DNA of 64,000 nt from Conoideocrella luteorostrata (Eukaryota; Ascomycota; Sordariomycetes; Hypocreales; Clavicipitaceae): contig JASWJB010000103.1 of assembly GCA_032433595.1 (NCBI GenBank), positions 1 through 64,000 of the forward strand, written 5' to 3'. A model generated the notes under the pieces. It was not told where the DNA came from. It ran no database searches and saw nothing but the letters and a program-made list of their open reading frames with translations. This document shows positions 21,970 through 32,019 of the stretch, piece by piece. The translations under genes were made by a program, and so were the position numbers. How positions within the stretch are numbered: position 1 is the stretch's first letter; each line of letters starts with the position of its first letter.

Positions 21970-24900
21970 TTTCAAGCGAATTAATTAACAATGGTGTGGG
22001 GTTTTCTCATGGCGCGCAAAAAGCCTCGCATCTAACTAGCGTAGTCAATGTTAATCAATAATTTTTCGACTCAGTGGCGAGGGAGCTCGAAGTTGGCACA
22101 GGTGAGGTTTGAAACAAGTTCAAAGCAAAAGGTCAAATCTTAGAAAGCTCAATCCTCAAGGAACTGTCCCCAAAAAGAAAGAAACAGATAGAAGACACCG
22201 TCAAGGAGAAGACAACTGATGTTCCACGAAAAGAATGGCGATGGCCTCAAGGTTAGCGAATCATCTGACTTTCCCAAGCGTGCCATTGCACCACAAATAT
22301 CTAGGACTCCTTTCCGAATGCTGATCAAACCAGTTTTGGCGGCCTGGAGACGATAGTGATATGTTGTCGCAGTGAAGTGCGCGCTTGCGTAGGCACTCTA
22401 GCAAATCGTCTTTCACATTGTGATAGATGTGGCACGCCTAGTTTGACATCATCGACGTCTGTGGCCTCCTGGTGCTACATATTTTACATATCCGGCGTCA
22501 CAGCAATTTGCACGGGTACTCGCAATGGTTCCAGAACAAAGGATGTTTGCAACAACATCATGTTACACCCACCATTGCAGGCATGCACCACGTGCCACCT
22601 ACCGTGGGGTGAACATGCCGTCAACTTCGGTCACCGCCGCGGGTGTTCAACTAGCATGTCACCTGTCAAAACCTAACCAGTTATTCCTACAATTTTCCCT
22701 AGAATCAAGGCGAGAGGTATGGAGTTCACGACGGTCAAAGCATCGCCGGCCGAACGTGCTTATTTTGGTGATAGATGTTGTCGGCAAGCCTCCACTTTTC
22801 CGACCCGACTCAACGGAACGTGGAGTGCCCGGACGGCCGCCGACAACTCAACTGATTAGGTGCCGGACTTAAATTGAATGGAACGCTGAGTAGTTATTAT
22901 AGAACCTAGAAAAAGGTTCCATAACTTAGTCACCAATTATTCTTCATCTATGCAGCCTATTATCTGTTATCCGCAGGAGAGCCTTGGCATAAAGAGCATG
23001 GTGGCTGCTATCTGACGTCGTTGCCCCCACCGTCTGCCACAAGGCCAAGCAAATCAAGGGCCGTGTTGGGGCTCGCACGTCAGATTGGGGGGAGGGGGCC
23101 TGGAGGAGGTTTGAACATGCCTCGCATGGCTGTCACTCGCGAGAATAGGGGAACATGATGACCCATGCCATACAGCGCAAGCTGTTGGGTGCCGACACAC
23201 AAGACTCTGCAAACACATTATTAGTTAGTTGCTGGTAGAAAGAGATGAACCGACCTTGACCACTTGTGGGACAGTGCACGTTGGATAGTGCACGTTGGCT
23301 GATGATGATGAGAGTTGCAGGGCAGTTTGGCGGTTTGGCGGTTGGCAGCCCTATTTGTTCGTCGCTACGTCTGATTGAGCCATGAACAGGACAGACATCC
23401 CGTGCAGTACGCAGACGAAGCGCGGGGCCTCAGGTGACGGAATCTTGTCAGGCGAGATGAGTAGCTTCGACAGCGTTTGGCGCGCTTGCGGGTGTTTTGG
23501 ATCATGTCAACTGGTCTTTGCCTAGTGGGAATCAGCCTGGTGACATGTTGTTCGTGGAGAAATCTGATCTGTATTGGGCAGAGTGAGGCGCTGTACGGAG
23601 TACTACGTAGAGAATTGTTTTCCACACAATGGGGCATCTGCCTGTCAAATAGGTGTACGGAGTAACCAAGTGCAAAATTGCTCGTTCTCAATCTCCCATA
23701 ATACCGGCTGTAGATAAGGACAGGTGCTAACCATTGCTTTCGCCAATTGCCAAATATTAATGACATCCGCTCACTAATGCGTGCAGATCCTGCCTGCACC
23801 ACAGCACGCGGCTGATTGGAGTCTCAACGTTGGGCGGCAGGGTCCATCTGCAGACATCCGGATTTCAGGAGAATGCTGGCGCGCAGTGCAGCAAATGAGC
23901 CCCCAGTTTTACGTGCATGTCAGACGCAGTAAGGAGGAAGAATTGCTGTGGTCTACTGTCGAGTAACTAGTCGACTAGCTATGGCGCTCGCAAAAGGGGC
24001 GATTCTTGCCAACTTGGATTCTGATGTTAATAATAGGATAGAGCTGAAAGTTGTTGGACGGACGAGGCTGCCTCTGCCTCCTTTCCCCATTCCACCCGTC
24101 CATGTGAACTTGGTCTTGTGCACTTCTTCGCTCTTCATCTTATTTTTCTTGGCTTGTCATCAGTTATTCGTTTCTGCCCATCTAGCTCTGCACACACAGC
24201 ATTTATTCGCCCCAGGTTGCCCAGTTCCGAGACTCCAGGCTCCAGACTCAGCATACGATACGTGCGACTTCCACGACGGCGCGCCTTGTGACGACACCAT
24301 CGCGTTGCCCGCCAGAGCCAGTCCCTGCCTTTATTGCTCCGCTTCTCGGCATCATCGTGTGCATCCAGTATCCATTTACTACTAGCCAACCTTGGATGAG
24401 ACGACGGTCGTGACATTTGAGCTATCTGAGGTGGTCACTTGCAACGCACACCGGGACTGGCACTTCAGGCACCGCGAGGCCAATCTTGCTCTAGGTACCG
24501 ATAGCTGTCCTTCCGTAGTGTTGCAGTGCCTGGTCGTCCGTCGCCTGGTTGCAGATACAACCATACCCAGCCGGACAGCCCGCAGCTACAAAGTACAGAC
24601 TACTTACGGCTGCACGCGCACACTCGCCCGCTCGCACACACACGCACTATAGTTCCAGAGAGGCCCGCACCCCTCAGGACTTACCACCCGACGCTGCAGA
24701 TAGACAGAATTGGCTGGAGTCGTTGATTGGAAACCTTGTCTTGTCTCCCGTCATCAGACCCGATCATTATTGTTTGACTCCGCCAGACACCTCACCTACC
24801 ATCTCCACCTCCGCTTCCCTTGATACCACTCTTTCTGTTCAATTGAATGCAGAGGGGCGCTGCTGCTTAACAGCCCCAAAACCGCCCAATATTCCTTCGC

Positions 24901-25322
24901 CAAATTCATCCCGTCTCCCTTCCAACATTCCCTTGCGGACCCTCCCAACCCGATCAGATATCGACCAAGACTCCCAATCTGCGTCATTGCTTGGTTTCTC
25001 AAATCCCGCCGCCTCCATCCACCCGCGGCGGTCGTCAGGCTCCGAATCTTCCTGGACTGATACTGGCGATATTGGTGATCAACTCGGCGACGAGCACAAC
25101 CTCGCACGGCTTCAGCTGCCCGAAGAGCTTGAGCAAGAGCTCCTCGCTGGCGTGCAGAAGCGTCAGTCGAAGCACCATAAAAAGGTCCGTATCCACGATC
25201 CTTCGCCGCAGCGATACGATCGCTCCCAGTCGCTACCTCGGACTATCGATAAAGAGGCCATCGAGATACCGCAAATAAAACCGAGACGGCCCTCACGCGC
25301 GGTACGCTGTATTGGAGCCGTC
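21970..25322. other. Long region between ERG3 and the sugar transporter
   Basis: No separate gene is supported between 21970 and about 24500. Two exact TACGGAGTA elements lie at 23594 and 23656. From about 24800 to 25322 the plus strand reads as coding-like protein in frame with the transporter below (phrases LPEELEQELLAG, IDKEAIEIPQIKPRRPS), but it has no ATG. It may be an N-terminal extension reached by an upstream splice (see findings). Confidence 0.55.
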
Positions 25323-27343
25323 ATGTCTGGACGTTCGGGCTCAATCCATGGCCTTACAGGCAAGGCCCTCATGTACGTGCGAGATGGCGCCGCGCGCCCT
25401 AGAACCTAAGTCTTTCAACATGTGTTGCATACTGACCTCAAAGCACAGTTATTTTACCAGCATATTTGTTTCTCTCGGCGTGTTTCTATTTGGCTATGAT
25501 CAAGGCGTTATGTCGGGCATTATCACGTATGATTGACCTCGCCGAACCAACCGCTTCGCACATCCTGATACTGCAGCAAACTAACCTCGTATGCATGCAG
25601 TGGCCCAAACTTCAATGATTATTTCAACCATCCGTCCAAGGCCCATGTTGGCACCATGGTTGCTATTCTGGAGATTGGTGCCTTCATTTCTTCACTAATC
25701 GTTGGCCGGGTTGGCGACATTATCGGCCGGCGGCGAACCATCTTGTACGGATCATGTATTTTCTTCGTTGGCGGAGCCCTACAAACAGCGGCGCGTTCCA
25801 TGACCATGATGATGGTTGGCCGTATTGTGGCCGGTGTCGGTGTCGGAATGCTTTCGACTATCGTACCTGTGTATCAATCGGAAATTTCCCCTCCACACAA
25901 TCGTGGAAAGTTGGCGTGTATCGAGTTCACTGGCAACATCGTTGGATACACCACTTCTGTTTGGGTAGACTATGGTTGTGGCTTCATTGAAGGCGAGATG
26001 TCCTGGCGGATACCACTCCTTATGCAATGTGTCATGGGAGCTCTTCTGGGCCTGGGCAGCTTGGTCATTGTCGAATCTCCGAGGTCAGTCTTTTCTTTTC
26101 TTTTCTTTTCTTTTCTTTTCGGTTGAAATCCCGGATGGCGCTGGCTCAAATCATGCCAGATAATTGACTCACATGGGCTGACATAAATAATCTAGGTGGC
26201 TTCTTGACAACGATCACGACGAGGAAGGCATGGTAGTTATTGCTAATTTATATGGCGGCGGTGACATTCACGATCCCAAGGCTAGGGAAGAGTATCGCGA
26301 AATCAAGATGAACGTTTTACTGCAACGACAAGAAGGCGAACGAACATACTCAGAAATGTTCCGCAGATACGGAACTCGTGTTTTTATTGCCATGTCAGCC
26401 CAGGCTCTCGCACAACTCAATGGCATCAATGTCATCTCGTATTACGCCCCTTACGTCTTTGAATCTGCCGGCTGGGTTGGGCACGATGCTGTGCTCATGA
26501 CGGGCTTGAACGGAATCACCTACTTTTTGTCCACCATCCCACCATGGTACTTGGTAGATCGGTGGGGCAGACGACCGATTCTTTTGTCTGGTGCAGTGGC
26601 AATGGCGATATCTCTTTCACTTATATCTTACTTTATCCACTTGGACGTCCAGTGGACACCGCGAATGGTTGTTTTATTCGTCATGATTTACAATGCAGCA
26701 TTTGGCTATTCATGGGGACCCATCCCCTGGCTTTATCCGCCCGAGATTCTTCCTCTCAGTATTCGGTCCAAGGGTGCCAGTCTGTCTACAGCAGCCAACT
26801 GGGCCTTCAATTGGCTGGTTGGCGAGATGACTCCTATTCTGCAGGAATGGATCAAATGGCGTCTCTATCTTCTACATGCCTTCTTTTGCGTTGTATCCTT
26901 TGTCATTGGTGAGCACAGCCACACGGCATATGGCTGTCGTGTAAAGCGATGAAATTGTGGGATATTTTACTAACATGCTGAATGTAGTATATTTCACCTA
27001 TCCCGAGACCTGCGGTGTCCGCCTCGAAGATATGGATTCTCTTTTCGGTGATGCCAGTACTGTCATGGGCACGCCGTCTGTTCATGGTGACACTGAGTCA
27101 CTTATGCGTGCGGGCTCACCAGGTCCATCTCGAGACATTCCCGGTTTGAACCTTGAGGGAAGTACCGACGTGGATGATGACCGCAAATCACAAACACAGA
27201 CCAATGGTGGAGAGGACCGAAGCGTTGGGCGCTGGCTCTCTCATGTGATGTCGCGTGGCCGATCGCCCAGTATCAACAATGGCCGTCAGGGTCGATATGC
27301 TCCCCTAGGCCAACAAGACGAAAGCAGCCGCAACGGTCAATGA
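25323..27343 (+). CDS. MFS sugar transporter
   Basis: Major facilitator superfamily sugar porter in the plasma membrane; the sugar cannot be told. From the ATG at 25323 the five exons are 25323-25372, 25449-25526, 25601-26083, 26196-26908 and 26988-27343 (introns 76, 74, 112 and 79 nt, all GT-AG), giving 559 aa. Family signatures in order: FLFGYDQGVMSG in TM1, GRVGDIIGRRR in the loop after TM2, VESPRWLL after TM6, QLNGINVISYYAPY in TM7, DRWGRRP after TM8 and YPETCGVRLEDMD after TM12. The PETCG form replaces the usual PETKG. The last 110 residues are hydrophilic and disordered-looking. The third intron begins with a TTTTC microsatellite (26092-26120). A coding-like stretch in the same frame extends at least 170 codons upstream without an ATG, so the true protein may be longer. 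Confidence 0.92.
26092..26120 (+). repeat. (TTTTC)n in a transporter intron
   Basis: Six TTTTC units lie directly behind the GTCAGT donor of the third intron of the sugar transporter. They make this the longest intron of the gene at 112 nt. Confidence 0.85.
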
Positions 27344-28044
27344 AGCGAAACAGATATACATTTACGCGATTAGAGCTTTGCATATAGACAGGTATGATTG
27401 GTGGACAGGCGCAGAGCCACACTCGAAATATGAAAATCATGGTGACTAGATGGAAACCTGGACTTCTGACACCGTCGAAAACACAATCACCAACTTTGTG
27501 GGTTTATTTTGACAGGACTAGGCGAAAGAGTAGGTGTTTCCCACAGCGGACGGACGTCGGGACGGCGAGCGGTGGATTCAAATAATTAGACGAGCACACC
27601 CGAATTGGCGATATAGATCCGTTCAAGGCATGTATTGAGAATACATGGGATTCCACAGGTTAATAAACTTTTCAGCGGTCGAATTGCAAGAATAAAGTCT
27701 TCCGCCTATTACCGAGCATTGAACAGATGGCCATGATGCGTATTGCAAATTTGTCGTCCAACTTGTCCTAGATGTATGTGGTCTTATCCTCAAGTGCCTT
27801 AATGACTGAGGATCAAGCCGAACGCGTAAAGGCAATATGTTGAAAAGAGTGCACAGGACAGTGCGTGCCGACACTGTAATGCCGTTCTAAATTCCTACAT
27901 CGCCGCCCATGGATCGTGCATAAAAACCAAGGAAGCACTGTGCCGCCCCTGCAGCTTCACTCCACCGAACAAACCCACACTACAGAGTACTCTACGAAGT
28001 AATTGGCATGCGCTGCGTCTCTTGGTACAACAGTTCAACAAAAC
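27344..28044. other. Intergenic region, transporter 3' flank and LYR gene promoter
   Basis: About 700 bases between two plus-strand genes. No open frame of note. Confidence 0.6.
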
Positions 28045-28507
28045 ATGGCCACCACAGATGTCCTCCACGCCTACCGGCACCTATACAGGAATCTCCTCCA
28101 AGCGGTTCAGTACTCATCCCCAGCGCGGTACATAGCCCGCGATCAGCTCCGCAAGGCATTCAGAGACAAAAATGCCAGCCTGGATGCGGAAGGCGTAAAG
28201 CGTACGATTTGGTTTTTGGAGGCTGCTAAAAAGGAGACGGGCCTGGAGCATCGAATTTTAAAGAATCTCATCAAGGTGAGGAGGATGAGGAGGCGGGATG
28301 AAGGAGGGACTTGGAAGAAGATTTTGCGTGAGAGTGGACAGAGGTGAGTAAGGGTCGCTAAGGATGTTAGAGGGGGGAAACGGGGGGAGAGAGAACTAAT
28401 GACTTTTTTTTAGGGATGAGATGAAAAAAGAGAAGGAGAGTGCGTTTTTGCATTATGATATGACGGTTGCAATGTTGAATGAGAGTATGGGGCTGTGTTT
28501 GAGGTGA
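28045..28507 (+). CDS. LYR-motif protein (DUF1763-like), probably mitochondrial
   Basis: Exons 28045-28343 and 28414-28507 are joined over a 70-nt intron (AG/GTGAGT, T-rich acceptor TTTTTTTAG, branch-like ACTAAT) and give 130 aa. The LYR tripeptide is at residues 13-15 in YRHLYRNLLQAV, with the conserved downstream Phe in LRKAFRD. LYR-family proteins are small helical factors in mitochondrial Fe-S protein or respiratory complex assembly; fungal members of this type are filed as DUF1763. The C-terminal part is rich in Lys/Arg/Glu. Without splicing the frame would end at codon 101. The neighbouring convergent gene is frataxin, also part of Fe-S biogenesis; I regard this adjacency as suggestive only. 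The client of this LYR protein is unknown. Confidence 0.85.
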
Positions 28508-28841
28508 GGTGAGGGTTGGAATGTGGCTTTTGGTGTTGTGCTTTTGGGTCATGTCCGTCACGGGAGACATTGAGCATAGTTATGATTGTTGGCGGTGGGG
28601 ATTTGCAGTTTGGACGTGGTATTTTGGTCAGAATCTGACTTCCTGATACTAATGTCGTACGGTTATGGAGCATTGGAAACTGGGAAAGGCGTATGAGGAT
28701 AATTACAGTTCTTATGTTGGGAAAATGTGCAAGTATATTACATTCGATGGAGGATAGCAAAAAAACTAATACAGGGTCCCTCTGATAAAGAGTTGATGAA
28801 TTGCTGCCAACGATTTCAGAATATGCCTGGTCCCAGAATGT
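28508..28841. other. Convergent 3' region between LYR gene and frataxin
   Basis: About 330 bases between two genes facing each other, holding both 3' ends. Nothing else seen. Confidence 0.6.
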
Positions 28842-29550
28842 CTAGCTTGCCACTGGCTCCTCAATGACAACATCAAGCTCCTCCAAAATCAAGTCGGTCA
28901 AGCTCACGCCGTCCCTGTTATAGATCCAGTTACCGGTGCCGGTCCCCTCCTTCTCGCCTTGACCTTCGCCAATGAGACACCAGTCGTATCGTTTGGGGCC
29001 GGAGATGGGACTTGAGAGCCAGATTTGCTTGTTGGGGGGTTGCTTGTTGATGACGTACGTGCCTTTGTCGGCAACATTGATGGTCATGACTCCAGACTGC
29101 ACAAGAACCAGACACACACACGCACCCAAGTTAGCAATCAAACCTCAATCCTATATGTTGTTTGGACTACGTCTAAGTCTGGGCAAGTATGCCTACCGAA
29201 TATTCAATGTCAATGTCTTCCCGCGCATCCTGGAGCTGCTCAAACTTGGACAGGACGACTTCCAAGTAACTGTCCGCCAGTTCGTGGTACTCGCTGTCAG
29301 AGAGCTCGGCCACGCCAATGCTGGGCGGTACTTCCGCGACGTCCTGCTTGGAAGGGTTATCAGTCTCGGGCATAATGCCCTTGCGGCGGAGACTCGACGT
29401 TGAAAGGGCTCGACAGGGCAGTCGATTTGACGCATGGACGGTGTGTGAGGCGGCACTTGGAAGCAGTCGGACGCCTGAGCGGGCAATTGTAGAGCGGCAG
29501 GTAGCTTGGGCTACGAGCTTTGAGACTTGTGCAAGTCCTTGTCGAGACAT
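28842..29550 (-). CDS. YFH1: Frataxin, mitochondrial iron chaperone
   Basis: Mitochondrial matrix protein that stimulates Fe-S cluster assembly on the NFS1-ISD11-ISU complex. Exons 29550-29197 and 29096-28842 are joined over a 100-nt intron (phase 0) and give 202 aa. The first 60 or so residues are rich in Arg, Ser and Ala ([18 protein letters not shown]), as in a mitochondrial presequence. The folded domain begins near [16 protein letters not shown], the acidic first helix. It continues through [25 protein letters not shown], the [18 protein letters not shown] core strand motif and the C-terminal helix [13 protein letters not shown]. The Asn-Lys-Gln-Ile-Trp and Pro-Ile-Ser-Gly-Pro residues are diagnostic of the family. 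The ATG at 29550 is the first in frame. The gene is divergent from AP-3 sigma, with 561 bp between their starts. Confidence 0.96.
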
Positions 29551-30111
29551 GCTGGGCTGTGAGAGTGCAGCGCAACGAGAGATTGGGGCGTAGGAGGCTG
29601 TAGTATGTGATGGAAATGGCCCGATGCAGACTCTGGGGTCAATGGGTACCTAGTGGAGGCTGCTCGAAACGGGATCTTTGATAGATATTAGAGATTGGGT
29701 GTGGGTGAGTGGTGATGCGGATTGCCGATATATTGGCTGTGACTGGTTGGACGTGGAGTTGAGACGGAAGATGGCAAGACAGGGAGGAGAAGTAGACGGG
29801 CAGGGAAGCTAACCAATTCGTTGCAGAACAGGCATATCAAGGCACGATTTGACGCTTGCTCATGAGCTCCGCGTGCTGTACGTCAAGCTGCAGCTGTGGT
29901 TGGCGCACCTGAGAGCTTGCCCGTTGCGCTAAGCCCGTCTGGAGGCTCGGTTCAACGCAGAAGTCCCTTAGTCATCCGATTTTTGGAGTGCCTCCTTGGT
30001 CATTACCCCACTACTCCGTACAGAGTAGCTAACTACCAGCACCACTGTGTGCGCATCGTGGAGGCAACTAATTTCAAGGCCGCACAGAGATGCTGGCTTT
30101 GCCCTGTGACC
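29551..30111. other. Divergent promoter region, frataxin and AP-3 sigma
   Basis: A shared upstream region of 561 bases. It contains one exact TACTCCGTA element (30012-30020) followed by CAGAGTAGCTAACTA, about 90 bases ahead of the AP-3 sigma ATG. Confidence 0.6.
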
Positions 30112-30739
30112 ATGATTAATGCCTTCCTGGTCTTCAATGGCCAAGGCCAGCCTCGCCTGACCAAATTCTACACGCAGCTGGTAAGCTTCTTCTCCCTCTG
30201 CTGCTATCTATAACCAGCGCAAACTAAACTTTTCGGTGCAGGAGACGAGCATACAGCAGCGCCTGATATCCGAGATCTTTACGTTGGTGTCGAATCGGCC
30301 CTCCGGTTCTTGCAACTTCCTGCCACTGCCCCCTCTCCTCGCTGCATCCGGTACGTCTCATTCCTCGTCGGGGGAGCAGAACGACGTGCCGTCTCTCGTC
30401 ACCTACCGCAACTATGCCACCCTCTACTTCATCGTCATATCAACGTCGACTGAATCACCGCTCGCTCTGATCGACCTCATCCAGGTCTACGTTGAGGCCC
30501 TCGATAAGCTGTTCGAGAATGTTTGCGAGCTTGACCTCATCTTCAACTTTGAATCACTACACGCTGCGCTATCGGAAATGATAATAGGTGGCGTTGTTAT
30601 AGAGACAAACCTGGATCGCATTGTCTCGGGCGTAAGGGCACAGGGAACTGTCGCTAAGCGGCCGGTCAACGAGGGACGAAGCGCGGGCATCGGCTCAGGG
30701 TTAGGCATGGGTGCTAATTTTGCCTGGGCTGGCCGATGA
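30112..30739 (+). CDS. APS3: AP-3 adaptor complex sigma subunit
   Basis: Small subunit of the AP-3 adaptor complex, which sorts cargo from the Golgi/endosome to the vacuole. Exon 1 is 30112-30180 and exon 2 is 30242-30739, with a 61-nt intron (GTAAGC, GTGCAG), giving 188 aa. The N terminus MINAFLVFNGQGQPRLTKFY is the longin-like sigma-subunit start. ETSIQQRLISEIFTLVS, TYRNYATLYFIVIS, IDLIQVYVEALDKLFENVCELDLIFNF and LDEMI-like SEMIIGG follow in family order. The RPSGSCNFL region and the length favour AP-3 over AP-1 or AP-2 sigma. A Ser/Pro-rich insert of about 25 residues (near 55-80) and a Gly-rich tail are additions common in filamentous fungi. The gene is convergent with the small membrane-protein gene, with 171 bp between stops. 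Confidence 0.93.
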
Positions 30740-30910
30740 TCGCCTATAGCGTGACGTATTCAACTATGATATCATACATATTGGTGTGTATTGTACATGA
30801 CTATCTCCTCCTCCTTTTTTTTATTTTTTATTGCACACAAGAATGGAGGGGTATTTGTTTTTTATGCCAGACGCCGGGTATGAATAGAAACACAATTCAT
30901 GATCAACGAA

Positions 30911-31462
30911 TCATTTGGATTTCGTCTCGAGTTCCTGACGTGGCGAAGGTGGTTCTGGCGCGTCTTTTCGTCTTTCGTAGCGCTTATCGGGGTCGACAAC
31001 TCCAAAGAGATTGGCCGCATGTCGGCGCATCTAGAATTGCACTGTTAGAACATGGTTATGCTTTGGTAGTATAAGGATGTGGAAGCCCGCACCTCTTCTG
31101 ACGGCTTGTAGTGTTGACCCCACCATTCAAATTCGGAATAGAAGAATAGCCATACGAGTGCAGCTATGTGTTTGTCAATTGATGGATCTATCAAGCGCCC
31201 GTCACATGAAAGACTTGCCTGCAATTGTTGCTAGCTGCGCAAACTTTACGCCCTTCTGCCACCTGGGGGATTTACTGGCCAGTTCGATCCGTCGCTTGTA
31301 CTTCTTTTCGAATCGTAGCTGCTGCGCGTGATTGAGTTCCTTGAAGTTGGGCGGCCACACTTTGCGAGCCGCGTGTGGTTTGCTGAGTTTAGCAAATGGT
31401 ACTTGCTTCGGAAGAGAATCCTTGCCCGCTTGCGCGAGCCGTCTGGCGGATGCGGCGAACAT
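30911..31462 (-). CDS. Conserved small single-TM protein, probably mitochondrial
   Basis: Three exons, 31462-31219, 31163-31093 and 31030-30911, give 144 aa. The first intron (31164-31218, 55 nt) has a GC donor in the context CAG/GCAAGT and an ATAG acceptor. The second (31031-31092, 62 nt) is GT-AG. Both joins keep the frame and produce a sensible protein. The N terminus MFAASARRLAQAGKDSLPKQ is basic and Ser/Ala-rich, like a mitochondrial presequence. One hydrophobic helix (ATIAAALVWLFFYSEF, about residues 76-92) is followed by EWWGQHYKPSEEMRRHAANL and a charged C terminus. This looks like a conserved inner-membrane or assembly protein of fungi; I do not recognise the family and give no function. 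It is divergent from the leucyl-tRNA synthetase gene. Confidence 0.82.
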
Positions 31463-32019
31463 GCTGGAGCGGCAAATCGCGGTTTTAGATTACGATGACT
31501 CCTATCAGCTATGCCGATATGCGCATCCGGAGGGTTGGCTGGCGGTTGTGTCACCAGCTGACTGCTGTATGTGCACGGAGTACCGAGTAGTTAGTTAGTT
31601 ACGGGGTCATTCCCAGATTAGATCTTGGCCCGGGAAAACGGCGGCTGGACATCCACCAGCCTCACCAACCTCAGAGCAAGGATCGCGGGAGCCGGACCCT
31701 ATGCGCCTCAAGTTTCTGCCCCGCGATTTTCACCCCTCCTCGCCAACCAGGTCCCCCCTCCAGCCCTCCAGCCCTCCAGCGGTGACTCAAAAAATTGCAC
31801 ACCTCTTGTGACAACCACAACAGCATTTGCAATTCCAAAGCGATTGCCCGCGCAGTCCAGCAGGTGTGAGCACGGCGCAGTCCCGTTCAGTGAGTCAGTC
31901 AAGGTAAAGACGCCTCGAGCAGTTACATACTTAAATCGCTTGTCACATCATTCAAGAAACATCACGATTACTCATACGCTTAAACAGACCGCAGACCGCA
32001 GACCGCAGAACTCGCTACA
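31463..32019. other. Divergent promoter region, small TM protein and LeuRS
   Basis: 557 bases between two start codons. Near 31573-31604 it holds a variant of the dispersed element (CACGGAGTACCGAG) followed by three TTAG units. A short triplication of GACCGCA lies at 31988-32008, just ahead of the LeuRS start. Confidence 0.6.
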
